DNA from: Streptomyces tardus
GTDB lineage: Bacteria > Actinomycetota > Actinomycetes > Streptomycetales > Streptomycetaceae
Length of the DNA: 64,000 bases
Assembly (NCBI RefSeq): GCF_018101125.2
Contig: NZ_JAELVF020000001.1
Span: forward strand, 124,001-188,000
Direction of reading: 5' to 3'
Shown here: piece after piece, positions 8,090 to 21,010 of the stretch
Position numbering within the stretch: the stretch's first letter is position 1
How the letters are laid out: each line of letters opens with the position of its first letter
Position numbers and translations under genes: made by a program
Notes under the pieces: generated by a model
Seen by the model: the letters and a program-made list of their open reading frames with translations, nothing else
Database searches by the model: none
Told to the model about the DNA's origin: nothing

Positions 8090-9544
8090 CTACTCCCGGC
8101 CCTGCTCGTAGCGGCGCAGCTGCTCCAGGTCGATCATGCTGGTGTCGAAAAAGCTGGTCTCGTCCAGGGCGGCGGGAGAGCCGTGCTGCTGGCCCTGCCC
8201 GTGCTGTTGACCGTGCCCGTGCCGGTCGGGCTGCGGGTAGTACTCGCCGGACTGCTGCGGGGCGTACGGGTCGGGCGCGGGGGCGTACATGCCCTGGTCC
8301 TGATAGCCGTGCGGGGCGCCGGGGTCACCGTAGGGGGACGGATCGCCGAGCTGATCGCCGTAGCCGTACTGGCCCTGAGTCTCGTAGGCGGGGGGAGCGT
8401 CGTACTGGTTCGGCCAGCCCTCCGGCCGGTAGCCCTGCGGGTCCCGGTACGGGTCGTGCTGCGACGCGTACCCGGGGTCCTGGTAGCTCTGCACGGCGTA
8501 CTGATCCTGGTGGCCCTGCGCGGCGTACTGGTCCTGGTGGCCGGTGGGTGCGTAGTAGTCCGGCGTGGGCATGCCTTGGCCGTCGGTTCCTCCCGGGGGC
8601 ATCCGGTCCGCGGGGTGACCGTACGGGCTCGGCGCGCCGGGCGGGAGGGCCGCGGGCTGCTCGGTGTAGTCCGCGCAGGGCTGCGGCGGGTACGCGGCGG
8701 GCTGCGGCGGGTACGCGGCGGGCTGCGGCGCCGGGTACCCGGCGGAACCGCCGCCGGGCCGGGCCGGAGCAGGCGGCCGGACCGAAGTGGGCGCCGCAGC
8801 CTCGGAGTTGTCGACCAGCCCGGCCAGGTACTCCTCGTCGGTGCCCCGCAGCCGGTTGTCCGGCGCCGCGTCGGGCTGGGCGGCCATGTGTGCGGCGAGA
8901 TCATCGATGGGCTGGTGGCCGGTGAGCTTCTGCCGCCCGCGCCCGACTGCCTGGAGCGTCTTGGCGAGCACTGCCTCGAAGGCGCGGAACTGCGCCTCGA
9001 TGTACTCCTCCGCCTGCTGTTTGCGCGTCTCCGGGTCCTGGGCTCGGGCGTCCGGCGACTCCTCGAACTCCTCGCCCCCGGGACCGTCGTGCGGGGCCGG
9101 GGCGCGGCCCAGCAGCTTGTCGCGCCCGCGGTCGACCGCGCCGATGGTCTTGCTGAGGACGACCTCGAAGTTGGCGAGCTTGCTGTCGACGTAGTCGTCG
9201 GCCTCGACCCTGATCTCCTCGGACTCCCTGCGCGCCTCGGTGAGGATGCGGTCGCTCTCCTGCTCCGCGAGCCGGGCGACCTCGGTCTGCGAGATCAGCG
9301 AGGCGCGTTCGCGGTGCGCCTCGTCGATGATCCGCCTGGCCTCCTGCTGCGCCTCGGCGACCACCTGCTCCCGCCCTCCCAGGACTTCCTGGGCCTGAGC
9401 GAGCGAGCCGGGCAACGCCTCACGCACCTCGCCGAGCATGTCGAGCAGGTCCGCGCGGTTGACCACGCAGGAGGCCGACATGGGCATGGAACGGGCGCCT
9501 TCGACGGTCGCGACGATGTCGTCGAGTCTCTGCTGTACGTCCAC
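8090..9544 (-). CDS. DivIVA/ATP-synthase-B-like coiled-coil protein with a Gln/Pro/Tyr-rich tail
   Basis: 484-aa protein. The N-terminal part VDVQQRLDDIV...SMPMSASCVVNR is the conserved start of a Streptomyces DivIVA-like family, so I use the GTG at 9544; a longer frame to 9595 exists. Residues about 40-130 are a long Ala/Glu/Arg coiled coil. The segment ANFEVVLSKTIGAVDRGRDK is echoed about 75 residues later by RAFEAVLAKTLQAVGRGRQK, an internal duplication. The last about 230 residues are low-complexity with repeated YPPQPAA and HQDQYA units. DivIVA-type proteins mark poles and hyphal tips; a structural or scaffold role in growth is an inference. The neighbours coaD and rsmD are housekeeping. 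Confidence 0.8.
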   Translation of the reverse strand: MDVQQRLDDIVATVEGARSMPMSASCVVNRADLLDMLGEVREALPGSLAQAQEVLGGREQVVAEAQQEARRIIDEAHRERASLISQTEVARLAEQESDRILTEARRESEEIRVEADDYVDSKLANFEVVLSKTIGAVDRGRDKLLGRAPAPHDGPGGEEFEESPDARAQDPETRKQQAEEYIEAQFRAFEAVLAKTLQAVGRGRQKLTGHQPIDDLAAHMAAQPDAAPDNRLRGTDEEYLAGLVDNSEAAAPTSVRPPAPARPGGGSAGYPAPQPAAYPPQPAAYPPQPCADYTEQPAALPPGAPSPYGHPADRMPPGGTDGQGMPTPDYYAPTGHQDQYAAQGHQDQYAVQSYQDPGYASQHDPYRDPQGYRPEGWPNQYDAPPAYETQGQYGYGDQLGDPSPYGDPGAPHGYQDQGMYAPAPDPYAPQQSGEYYPQPDRHGHGQQHGQGQQHGSPAALDETSFFDTSMIDLEQLRRYEQGRE

Positions 9545-9640
9545 GGGGGTGACTGTACGGGCAGCCGCGCCCGACGCGACAGCCGCTGCGCACAACGGAC
9601 GCCCGGGGAGGAACGCCGCACAAGTCCCCCGCGCCGGCTG

Positions 9641-10120
9641 CTACTTGCCGGCCAGCCGCTCCGACAACGCCCGGTGGACGGACTGCGGCAGCAGGTGGGA
9701 CACGTCACCGCCCCAGGCGGCGACCTCCTTGACCAGGCTCGAGGAGAGGAAGCTGTACGTCGGGTTCGTCGGCACGAAGAGGGTCTCGATACCGGAGAGG
9801 CCGATGTTCATCTGAGCCATCTGCAGTTCGTAGTCGAAGTCGCTGACGGCGCGCAGGCCCTTGACGATCGCCGGGATGTCGCGCTGCTTGCAGAAGTCGA
9901 CCAGCAGGCCGTGGAAGGACTCCACCTCGACGTTGCCGTACTCGGCGGTGACCTCGCGGATCATCTCGATCCGCTCGTCGACGGTGAAGAGTCCCTTCTT
10001 GCTCTTGTTGATCATGACGGCGACGTGAACGACGTCATACAGCTTCGAAGCCCGGGCGATGATGTCCAGATGGCCATTGGTGACGGGGTCGAAGGACCCC
10101 GGACAGACGGCACGGCGCAC
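9641..10120 (-). CDS. coaD: Phosphopantetheine adenylyltransferase
   Basis: Fourth step of CoA synthesis: ATP plus 4'-phosphopantetheine gives dephospho-CoA and PPi. The nucleotidyltransferase motif [13 protein letters not shown] (H-x-G-H-like) is at residues 8-20, and the second signature is [13 protein letters not shown]. The GTG at 10120 is preferred (GAGGAAAA just upstream; gives 159 aa, the family length). An upstream GTG at 10150 overlapping the rsmD stop would add 10 residues. It lies directly downstream of rsmD, a common pairing. Confidence 0.96.
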   Translation of the reverse strand: MRRAVCPGSFDPVTNGHLDIIARASKLYDVVHVAVMINKSKKGLFTVDERIEMIREVTAEYGNVEVESFHGLLVDFCKQRDIPAIVKGLRAVSDFDYELQMAQMNIGLSGIETLFVPTNPTYSFLSSSLVKEVAAWGGDVSHLLPQSVHRALSERLAGK

Positions 10121-10146
10121 TGTTTTTTCCTCGCTCTCCGAACGGC

Positions 10147-10773
10147 TCACTGCACATCGGCTTCGTCGTCGACAGCGTCGGTGACTTCCTCGACCGCGTC
10201 GTCAACTTCGTCGGCCGCGCGACCGTACCAAAAGGTTCCCTCGCCGTAGCGGCGGGAGCGCAGCGGCCGAAAGCCGCTCGGCCAGCCGAAATCGCCGCCC
10301 CTGGTGCTGCGCTCCACGGTGACCAGCGCCCTCGGCGACAGCCAGCCCCCGCGACGCAGTGTGAGCAGGATCTCGCCGAGCTCGGCGTCGCCGACGGCGT
10401 ACGGCGGGTCGAGGAACGCCACGTCGTACGGCTCCAGGGGCGCGGGGCCGCCCACGATCTGCTCGGCGCGCCCGGTGCGCACCTCGGCGCCGCGCAGCCC
10501 CAGCGTGCGGATGTTGTCCTTGATGGTCCTCGCCGCGCGTGCGTCCGCCTCCACCAGCAGGGCCGCGACCGCGCCCCGCGAGAGTGCCTCCAGGGCGACC
10601 GCGCCGGATCCGCCGTACAGGTCGAGCACCCGTACACCTGCCCAGGAGCCCAACCGCGCCTCCCAGCTGGAGAACAGCCCCTCCCGCGCGCGGTCCGAGG
10701 TGGGCCTGGTGCCGTTGCCCGGCGGTACGGACAGGCGGCGGCCACCGGCGGTGCCGGCGATCACACGGGGCAT
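10147..10773 (-). CDS. rsmD: 16S rRNA (guanine966-N2)-methyltransferase
   Basis: SAM-dependent methylation of G966 in 16S rRNA. It starts [14 protein letters not shown] (residues 1-14) and carries the SAM-binding motif [14 protein letters not shown] and the catalytic DPPYAV. The ATG at 10773 matches the family start; the frame extends upstream but is not conserved there. The last about 20 residues are acidic (Asp/Glu/Val). It sits just upstream of coaD on the same strand. Confidence 0.95.
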   Translation of the reverse strand: MPRVIAGTAGGRRLSVPPGNGTRPTSDRAREGLFSSWEARLGSWAGVRVLDLYGGSGAVALEALSRGAVAALLVEADARAARTIKDNIRTLGLRGAEVRTGRAEQIVGGPAPLEPYDVAFLDPPYAVGDAELGEILLTLRRGGWLSPRALVTVERSTRGGDFGWPSGFRPLRSRRYGEGTFWYGRAADEVDDAVEEVTDAVDDEADVQ

Positions 10774-10847
10774 GGAGAGGCGCCTTCGGTCGGTGGACGG
10801 GCGGGACGGGCACCCGCGGGCGCCCACCGACGATTATGGCCCTGCGG

Positions 10848-12023
10848 TCACTCCGCGGCGCCGCACAGGGCGCGGTCGATCATCGGCACGAAGGCGTCGC
10901 GATGCATCTCCTCGTAGAGATGGTCGCCGTTGCCGGTCGCGGCGACGGTGACCGCGCGGTCGCCGTCCTCGGTGACGCCGCCCCGGGTCGAGGTGCCGAG
11001 GACGTCACCGAAGTGCGTCCAGTAGTGGCCGCCGCAGGAGAGGTCGAAGCGCATCAGACCGAGCCCGTACCGCATTCCCAGCTCCTCCAGCATCGGCTGG
11101 CCCGTCACCTTCACCGTGCGCTGCATCTCGTGCAGCTCGGCGGGGCGCAGGAGTTCGCCGTCCAGGAGCGCGCGGAGGAAGCGGTTGACGTCCGAGGGGG
11201 TGCTGACCAGCGAGCCCTCGCCGTCCATGTGGCGCACGACGCGGTCGGTGGTGTCGGTCCATCGGCCGCCCTCGGCGAACTGGCGGTAGGACCTCATGTG
11301 CGCACCCGGGAGGTACGGGGTGTTGCCGGGGGCGTAGGTGTCGGTGAGGGCGAGCGGGATGGTGATGCGGCGGCTGAGCTCCTGGTCCCAGGTGTTCCCG
11401 GTGACCTTCTCGACGAGCAGCACGGCGAGTGCGTAGTTGGTGTTGGAGTACTCCCACCCGGTGCCCGGCCTGCTGCTGGGCGGGTGCTTCATCGCCAGGT
11501 CCACCGCGTGGCGCGGGGAGTGAAAGTCGAACCGGTGCTTCGTGTACTCGGCCTCGCTCTCGCCACCCGGCAGGTCGAAGGTCTGGGGCAGTCCGCTGGT
11601 GTGCTGGAGCAGCCGGCGGACCGTGATGCGGCGTCCGTCGTTGCCGTTGCCCCGTACGACGCCGGGCAAGTGGCTCTCGACGGTGTCCTCCAGTCCGATC
11701 CTGCCCTCGCCCACCAGCTGCAGGACGAGGGTGGCGGTGAAGGTCTTGGAGGCGCTGCCGATCCGCACCGGCGAACGCGGCGGCGGCGGTGCGTCGCTGC
11801 CCAGAGCCGCGCGACCGCTGCGCACCCGGGCGCTGCCGCCGTCGTGCCGCAGCTCGGCGAGGACCCCGATGGCGCCGGCGTCGCGCACCGCATCGGCGTC
11901 CCGCTGCAGCGCGCCGCCCGGCGAGACGCCCGCGCCGGCGTCGCTCACCAGCAACGCCGCGGCCGTCGAAGCGACCACCAGCGCAGTACCTACGATCCCC
12001 GCACGACCGTGTGTGAGCCGCAT
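10848..12023 (-). CDS. Secreted serine hydrolase (beta-lactamase / D-Ala-D-Ala carboxypeptidase class C fold)
   Basis: 391 aa. An N-terminal signal peptide (residues 1-31, hydrophobic GIVGTALVVASTAAALLV) sends it out of the cell. The penicillin-binding fold motifs are SASKTF (S-x-x-K, near residue 90) and YSNTNY (Y-x-N). The third motif reads HFGD rather than the usual HTG or KTG. GGRRITVRRLLQHTSGLP is typical of this family. A strong AGGGGG lies before the ATG. Possible roles are peptidoglycan trimming or an esterase; the substrate cannot be told from sequence. Confidence 0.88.
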   Translation of the reverse strand: MRLTHGRAGIVGTALVVASTAAALLVSDAGAGVSPGGALQRDADAVRDAGAIGVLAELRHDGGSARVRSGRAALGSDAPPPPRSPVRIGSASKTFTATLVLQLVGEGRIGLEDTVESHLPGVVRGNGNDGRRITVRRLLQHTSGLPQTFDLPGGESEAEYTKHRFDFHSPRHAVDLAMKHPPSSRPGTGWEYSNTNYALAVLLVEKVTGNTWDQELSRRITIPLALTDTYAPGNTPYLPGAHMRSYRQFAEGGRWTDTTDRVVRHMDGEGSLVSTPSDVNRFLRALLDGELLRPAELHEMQRTVKVTGQPMLEELGMRYGLGLMRFDLSCGGHYWTHFGDVLGTSTRGGVTEDGDRAVTVAATGNGDHLYEEMHRDAFVPMIDRALCGAAE

Positions 12024-12129
12024 GTTCTTCCCCCTTCTCGGCTGTGCGACTCAGCCTCTCCGCGCCGGGGCACCGTCCGCCACGGTGCATGCCCCCGCAT
12101 CCGCACTGGGGTCAACCCCCTTGCGGGCG

Positions 12130-12195
12130 CGGGGAGTTCGCCCCTCTCGCCGGAGAGTTCCCCCCTCTTGCCGACGCGGGAGTTCACCCCTTGTC
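12130..12195. repeat. Three imperfect copies of a GGAGTTC-x-CCCCT unit downstream of recG
   Basis: Copies begin near 12133, 12154 and 12179, spaced 21-25 nt. The last overlaps the recG stop region. Each half can pair weakly with the next, so this tract may form the end structure of the recG transcript. Its function is not clear. Confidence 0.45.
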
Positions 12196-14433
12196 GAGGT
12201 ACTCCTCCCGCTCCTCGTCGAGCAGCGCGTCCAGCGCCGTGCGCAACTCGGGGTACGCCTCCAGAGTCGGATCGGCGGCGACCACCGCGGTCGCTTCCCT
12301 CCGCGCCTCGGCGATGACGTCCTCGTCCTCGATCACTGTGAGCATCCTCAGGCTCGACCGCACACCCGACTGGGCCTGCCCTAGCACATCACCCTCCCGG
12401 CGCTGCTCCAGGTCGATCCGGGAGAGCTCGAAGCCGTCCAGTGTCTGCGCGACGGCTGCCAGCCTGGCGCGCGCCGGACTCGCCTCGGGCATCTCGCTCA
12501 CCAGCAGACAGAGCCCTGCTGCGGCGCCTCGTCCCACCCGGCCGCGCAGCTGGTGGAGCTGAGAGACGCCGAAGCGGTCCGCGTCCATGATCACCATGAC
12601 GGTGGCGTTCGGGACGTTCACCCCGACCTCGATGACCGTGGTGGCCACCAGCACGTCGACCTCACCCGCCGCGAAGCGACGCATCACGTCGTCCTTCGCC
12701 TCCGGGTGCATACGACCGTGCAGGACCTCCACCCGCAGCCCCGCCAGCGGGCCGCTCAACTGCTCGGCCAACTCCAGCACCGCGACCGGCGGGCGCCGCT
12801 CCTCGCCCGACTCCTCCGCGCCGTCCGCGACCTCCTCGCCGCCACCCTCCGAACCGCCCCGATGTCCGGCCTTCGTCGGCTTCTCGCCGTCCTTCTCATC
12901 CCCGATCCGGGGGCACACGACGTATGCCTGGTGGCCCGCCCCGACCTCTTCGCGGACCCGCTCCCAGGCGCGCGCGAGGAAGTGCGGTTTGTCGGCGGCC
13001 GGTACGACATGGGTGACGATCGGCGACCGGCCCGCGGGCAGCTGGTCGAGCACCGAGGTCTCCAGATCACCGAAGACCGTCATGGCCACGGTCCGCGGGA
13101 TCGGGGTCGCCGTCATCACCAGCAGATGCGGCGGCTGTCTTCCCTTGGACCGCAGGGCATCGCGCTGCTCGACCCCGAAGCGGTGCTGCTCGTCCACGAC
13201 GACCAGCCCGAGGTCGAAGAAGCCCACCCGGTCCTCGATCAGGGCGTGGGTGCCGATCACGATGCCTGCCTCCCCGGTGGCGAGGTCCAGCAGCGCCTGG
13301 CGTCTGGCCGCGGCGCCCATGGACCCGGTCAGCAGCACCACCTTGGTGCCGTGCTCGGAGCCGCCGAGTATGCCCGCCTCGGCCAGATCCCCCATCATCT
13401 CGACGATCGAGCGGTGGTGCTGCTGGGCGAGGACCTCGGTCGGGGCCAGCATCGCCGCCTGACCGCCCGCGTCCACCACGGTGAGCATCGCCCGGAGCGC
13501 CACCATCGTCTTGCCCGAGCCCACCTCCCCCTGGAGCAGCCGGTGCATCGGGTGGCTGCCCGCCAGCTCCTCGAAGATCTCGCCGCTGACCCGGTGCTGC
13601 CCCTCCGTCAGGGTGAACGGCAGCCTGGCGTCGAAGGCGCTGAGCAGACCGTCGGCGCGGGCGAGCCGCGGCAGCGCAGGCAGCTGCTGCTCCGCGAACC
13701 TGCGGCGGGCCAGAGCGACTTGGAGCACGAACGCCTCGTCCCATTTCAGCCGGGCGCGGGCATCTGCGACCTCCGCCCAGGTGCACGGCCGGTGCACCGC
13801 ACGCAGCGCCTGCGACAACGGGATCAGCCCCTGCGACTCGCGCAGCGAGGCGGGCAGCGCGTCCGCCAGGCCCTCCCAGCCCATCGCCTCCCACGAGTCG
13901 AGGACCGTGCCCACCGCCTGCTCGATCTGCCAGGAGCTCAGCTGGCGGCAGGCGGGGTAGAGCGGCAGCAGCTCGCCGGCGAACCGCTCGACGGTGTCCC
14001 GGCCGCTCTCGGCGTCGAGCAGCTTGTAGTCGGGGTGCGCGAGCTGGAGCTTGCGGTTGAACACCGAGACCTTGCCGGCGAACATGCCGCGGCTGCCCGG
14101 CAGAAGCTTCTTCTCGTGCGCGAAGGCTCCGCGCCCGAAGAAGACCAGCTGGAGCCGCCCGCTGCCGTCGGTCAGCGTGACCTCCAGACGCTGGCCTCTG
14201 CCGTTGTTGAACCGCAGCATGCGGGCGTCGGCGACCTGGGCGACGACCGTGACGTGCTCGTCCAGCGGCAGCTCGGCGAGTCTGGTCAGCTCACCGCGCT
14301 CGGCATAGCGGCGGGGGTAGTGGTGGAGCAGGTCACCGACGGTGTGCAGACCGAGGTGCTCGCCGAGGACCTTGGCGGTGCTGCCGCCCACGACCTTGTG
14401 CAGGGGATCAGCCAGTACGGACACGGGGTCCAT
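12184..14433 (-). CDS. recG: ATP-dependent DNA helicase RecG
   Basis: Branch-migration helicase for stalled forks and recombination intermediates. The N-terminal wedge/OB region begins VGDLLHHYPRRYAERGEL. Walker A is LLQGEVGSGKTMVAL, the DEAD-type box is VVVDEQHRFGVEQR, and later motifs are ATPIPRT, ATTVIEVGVNVPNATVM and QLHQLRGRVGRG. A Gly/Glu-rich insertion of about 45 residues (around codons 500-545) lies between helicase lobes and looks like a lineage-specific loop. I use the ATG at 14433 (749 aa); a GTG 15 nt upstream is also possible. No clear ribosome site. Confidence 0.96.
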   Translation of the reverse strand: MDPVSVLADPLHKVVGGSTAKVLGEHLGLHTVGDLLHHYPRRYAERGELTRLAELPLDEHVTVVAQVADARMLRFNNGRGQRLEVTLTDGSGRLQLVFFGRGAFAHEKKLLPGSRGMFAGKVSVFNRKLQLAHPDYKLLDAESGRDTVERFAGELLPLYPACRQLSSWQIEQAVGTVLDSWEAMGWEGLADALPASLRESQGLIPLSQALRAVHRPCTWAEVADARARLKWDEAFVLQVALARRRFAEQQLPALPRLARADGLLSAFDARLPFTLTEGQHRVSGEIFEELAGSHPMHRLLQGEVGSGKTMVALRAMLTVVDAGGQAAMLAPTEVLAQQHHRSIVEMMGDLAEAGILGGSEHGTKVVLLTGSMGAAARRQALLDLATGEAGIVIGTHALIEDRVGFFDLGLVVVDEQHRFGVEQRDALRSKGRQPPHLLVMTATPIPRTVAMTVFGDLETSVLDQLPAGRSPIVTHVVPAADKPHFLARAWERVREEVGAGHQAYVVCPRIGDEKDGEKPTKAGHRGGSEGGGEEVADGAEESGEERRPPVAVLELAEQLSGPLAGLRVEVLHGRMHPEAKDDVMRRFAAGEVDVLVATTVIEVGVNVPNATVMVIMDADRFGVSQLHQLRGRVGRGAAAGLCLLVSEMPEASPARARLAAVAQTLDGFELSRIDLEQRREGDVLGQAQSGVRSSLRMLTVIEDEDVIAEARREATAVVAADPTLEAYPELRTALDALLDEEREEYLDKG

Positions 14434-14511
14434 CTTGGCGTACGCCACTGACAGTCGGGACGAGCCGCCGCGGGCCGGGCGTGCACGGACACCGCTGAAT
14501 CCGCAGGAGCG

Positions 14512-16203
<1,692 letters not shown>

Positions 16204-16612
16204 GGGTCTCGGACCTCCTGGCGGACTGAACTGCTGGACGCGGGGGCACTTCTCGTCCCGTCAGTCTGCCCGCAAGGTCGCCGTCGCACGGCAGTGCGTC
16301 GAAATCCGGCAGCAGATCGGACGCGGCGGGGCGCGGCGGCGAACCCGGGTGCGTCGGTGCGCGCGAGCGGGCTTCGTCCGCCGGCCGGTGGAGCACCCGT
16401 CCGGGCGTCCGTACGCGTCCGGTGGCGGGCCCGGGTACGGGTCACCGGACCTGATTTCGGTGTTGGGAGCTCGCCGTTGTATGCTGCTCCGGTTGCCTGA
16501 CACCGTTCAGGCTTTCCACCCCGGGGCTGTTGGTCTCTCCCGATCATCGGGAAGAGTTCTCGGCCGCGCTCGGAATTCACCGTACGTGCATCTGAAGTCT
16601 TTGGAGTGACCC
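16204..16612. other. Divergent regulatory interval between the DhaL gene and rpmB (409 bp)
   Basis: No gene seen. It must contain the promoter of rpmB (plus) and of the DhaL-recG unit (minus). On the plus strand TATGCT at 16480-16485 is a possible -10 for rpmB but no good -35 lies 16-18 nt before it. A small inverted repeat CCTGA-6-TCAGG follows at 16496-16511. Confidence 0.45.
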
Positions 16613-16798
16613 GTGGCTGCCAACTGCGACGTCTGCGGCAAGGGGCCGGGCTTCGGCAACAGCATCTCCCACTCGCACCGCCGCACCCCGCGTCGCTGGA
16701 ACCCCAACATCCAGCGCGTGCGTGCCGTGGTCGGTCGGACGCCGAAGCGCCTCAACGTCTGCACCTCGTGCATCAAGGCCGGCAAGGTCTCGCGCTGA
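16613..16798 (+). CDS. rpmB: 50S ribosomal protein L28 (zinc-type)
   Basis: 61-aa L28. [20 protein letters not shown] at the start and [12 protein letters not shown] at the end give the C-x-x-C pairs of the zinc-binding (C+) form. GTG start with TTTGGAGTGA upstream. Streptomyces can carry a zinc-free L28 paralogue elsewhere under zinc control; the copy here is the cysteine-containing one. Single-gene unit, closed by a strong hairpin. Confidence 0.97.
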   Translation: MAANCDVCGKGPGFGNSISHSHRRTPRRWNPNIQRVRAVVGRTPKRLNVCTSCIKAGKVSR

Positions 16799-16831
16799 AG
16801 CGGTTTCCGCAGCGCAGCCTCTCCGGTCGCC

Positions 16832-16866
16832 GAAGAGCCGGTCCACCTCGAGTGGACCGGCTCTTC
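16832..16866 (+). terminator. Bidirectional terminator between rpmB and thiD
   Basis: Perfect 15-bp stem (16832-16846 with 16852-16866) and 5-nt loop, 34 nt after the rpmB stop, followed by GTCATTT. It lies between convergent genes, so it can serve both. Confidence 0.85.
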
Positions 16867-16922
16867 GTCATTTCCGCCGCCGCCGGACGCGGCCCCGCCG
16901 GGCGGGCCGGCGGGGAACCGCT

Positions 16923-18718
<1,796 letters not shown>

Positions 18719-19100
18719 CCGTCTGCCCTTTCGGCTGTGTGGCGCGCGACTTGGTGCGCGAGATGTGCGGTGGTCACGATGGGTGCGGCGGTCGTCGCGG
18801 TTGCGTCGTCCGCCGCAGGGGCGACCGCGGGCGGAGCAACCACCGTGTGGTGCCGGCTTCCGGTCTCCCACGGCTCGGCGCGGCGGCGTGGTGCGGGTCG
18901 CAGCGGACTCGTACCGCTCGGGGCGGGTACGCCGTCGGCACACCCGTACGGGCCGGCGGCGCCGACCGCCGGTGCGCGCGCCGGTCGTACGCAAACCCGC
19001 CCCGGTTCACGGCGGGGAGACACTCGCCGCTGGTGGCGGCGACGCGATAACGTGGCGTCCCTTCTCCACCCATGGTCCGTGAAGCCGCCCTGGAGGCCCC
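18719..19100. other. Gene-free divergent interval between thiL and the RAM-domain gene (382 bp)
   Basis: No convincing coding frame on either strand; the open frames are Arg/Pro-rich. It should hold the promoters of thiL-thiD and of the RAM-domain gene. I could not pick reliable -35/-10 boxes. Confidence 0.5.
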
Positions 19101-19334
19101 GTGGTACAGGCGTACATCCTGATCCAGACCGAGGTCGGCAAAGCCTCGACCGTCGCCGAGACGATCGCCGAGGTGCCGGGTGTGGTCAAGGCGGAGGACG
19201 TCACCGGGCCCTACGACGTCATCGTGCGTGCCCGGGCGGAGTCGGTGGACGAGCTCGGCCGTCTGGTCGTCGCCAAGATCCAGCAGGTGAACGGCATCAC
19301 CCGCACGCTGACCTGCCCGGTCGTCCATCTGTAG
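19101..19334 (+). CDS. Stand-alone RAM-domain protein (Lrp/AsnC ligand-binding half only)
   Basis: 77 aa: an alpha-beta RAM fold without any helix-turn-helix. It starts VQAYILIQTEVGKAS and holds VVKAEDVTGPYDVIVR and INGITRTLTC. GTG start with CTGGAGGCCCC directly upstream. Stand-alone RAM proteins form oligomers that bind amino acids and can modulate full-length Lrp regulators or enzymes. Its partner is unknown. Confidence 0.9.
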   Translation: MVQAYILIQTEVGKASTVAETIAEVPGVVKAEDVTGPYDVIVRARAESVDELGRLVVAKIQQVNGITRTLTCPVVHL

Positions 19335-19864
19335 CTCCCCGCGTGTTCGCCCGGTGAGCTCCCTCTCGCCGGATGGCCTGCCTGCCGCATTCGCCGGCCC
19401 GTGCGAGGCGGGCGGTCGGTCCGCTTTCCACGACCCGCGGACGGGGCGGTACGCGGTCCGCGTCGCCCCCGGAGCAGGCGGTCGCGAGACCGCCCCGCCG
19501 GTTCGTACGGGTGGCGGGCGCCGCGGTCGCGGCACCGACGCACACCGGCTCGGCAGTTGGGCCTCGGTGTCGCTGTACGGCTGCCCTTCGGCGGCCACGA
19601 CTCGCGCCCGGCAGTGAGACTACAACCCCCGACCGGCACTCGCCCCCAAGTCCCCGCGCGAACGCGGTCCCCCGGGGGCTCGCGCCGGTGTGACTCCGCC
19701 CGCGCGCCGCCTAAAGCCGCACGCCCCCGGCCCGTGCACAGCGCGCACCCGGCCCCGAGTACGGGCGATGCGCAGCCCGTTCGCCGCTCGTGCGCAGACC
19801 GTACCCAGCCGTGCGCAGGCCGGAACCGGACCGCCCCAGCAGCGGACGGGGCAGCGGACCGGGT
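19335..19864. other. 530-bp interval without a recognised gene between the RAM gene and ddl
   Basis: Open frames exist on both strands, but their translations are Arg/Pro/Ala-rich shadows with no family resemblance and no good start sites. In related genomes I recall a DUF3515 lipoprotein gene next to ddl; I do not see it here. The interval might be a decayed remnant, but I cannot align it to anything. Confidence 0.5.
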
Positions 19865-21010
19865 TCAGCGCAGACCGGTGGAACGGTGCAGCGCAGCCTG
19901 CAGCAGACGGTCGACCAGCTCCGAGTAGCCCACTCCGGTCGCCCCCCACATCTGCGGGTACATCGAAGTGGGGGTGAAGCCTGGCATCGTGTTGACCTCG
20001 TTGATCACGTACTCCCCGTTGTCCAACAGGAAGAAGTCCGCGCGCACCAGGCCCTCGCAGGAGACCGCCTCGAAGGCGTCCACCGCGAGCCGGCGCACCT
20101 CCGCCGTCTGCTCCTCGCTCAGCGGAGCCGGGATGACACCCGGCGCGGCATCGATGTACTTCGCCTCGAAGTCGTAGAAGTCGTGCTGTCCGGGCGGCGG
20201 GATCTCCGCAGGGACACTGGCGCGCGGCCCGTCGCCGAACTCCAGGACACCGCACTCGATTTCGCGGCCGTGCAGCATCGACTCCACCAGGACCTTCGGG
20301 TCGTGGCGCCGCGCCTCCTCCACCGCCTCGTCCAGGCCGGTGACGTCCTCCACCTTGGTGATGCCCATCGACGAACCGGCGCGGGCGGGCTTCACGAAGA
20401 CCGGCCAGCCGTGGTCGCCGGCGAAGTCGACGACCTTCTTGCGCGCCGCCGCCCGGTCCTGCTCCCACTCACGGGGCCTGAGCACCGTGTAAGGCCCCAC
20501 CGGCAGCCCGTAGGAGGTGAAGACGCGCTTCATGTACTCCTTGTCCATGCTGACGGCGCTGGAGAGCACACCGGCACCGACGTACGGCACTCCGGAGAGC
20601 TCCAACATCCCCTGGAGCGTGCCGTCTTCGCCATAGGGACCGTGCAGCACGGGGAAGACGACGTCGACGTCGCCGAGCTCCTCGGGCACGGCACCCGGCT
20701 CGCAGGCGAGCACCTCGCGGCCGGTCGGCTCCAGCGGCAGCAGCACCTTGCCGCTGCCCTGGGTCGGCAGGCGGTCGACGTCCGGCAGCTTGCCGCCGCC
20801 GATGGCCATTCCGGCGGGGTCGTCAACGGCCCGCACCCAGCGGCCGTCCCTCGTGATGCCGATCGGCAGCACGTCGTACTTGTCCCGATCGATGGCGTTG
20901 AGTACCGCGCCCGCGGTGACGACGGAGATCCCGTGCTCTGAGCTGCGCCCGCCGAAGACAACGGCGACGCGCGGCTTGGACGGCTGACTGGAGGCGTTAG
21001 ACGTGCTCAT
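19865..21010 (-). CDS. ddl: D-alanine--D-alanine ligase
   Basis: Makes the D-Ala-D-Ala dipeptide for peptidoglycan. ATP-grasp enzyme, 381 aa. VAVVFGGRSSEHGISVVTAG is near the N-terminus (long-form family), with VFPVLHGPYGEDGTLQG, KPARAGSSMGITKV, EGLVRADFF and EVNTMPGFT downstream. The ATG at 21010 starts MSTSNASSQP; an upstream GTG would add 14 residues. The ribosome site is poor. It follows gpsA and plsC on the same strand, an envelope-precursor cluster. Confidence 0.96.
   Translation of the reverse strand: MSTSNASSQPSKPRVAVVFGGRSSEHGISVVTAGAVLNAIDRDKYDVLPIGITRDGRWVRAVDDPAGMAIGGGKLPDVDRLPTQGSGKVLLPLEPTGREVLACEPGAVPEELGDVDVVFPVLHGPYGEDGTLQGMLELSGVPYVGAGVLSSAVSMDKEYMKRVFTSYGLPVGPYTVLRPREWEQDRAAARKKVVDFAGDHGWPVFVKPARAGSSMGITKVEDVTGLDEAVEEARRHDPKVLVESMLHGREIECGVLEFGDGPRASVPAEIPPPGQHDFYDFEAKYIDAAPGVIPAPLSEEQTAEVRRLAVDAFEAVSCEGLVRADFFLLDNGEYVINEVNTMPGFTPTSMYPQMWGATGVGYSELVDRLLQAALHRSTGLR

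Noticed and set aside
18719-18850. TPP riboswitch before thiL-thiD
   Set aside because: The conserved CTGAGA and ACCTGATC-type TPP box sequences are not present.
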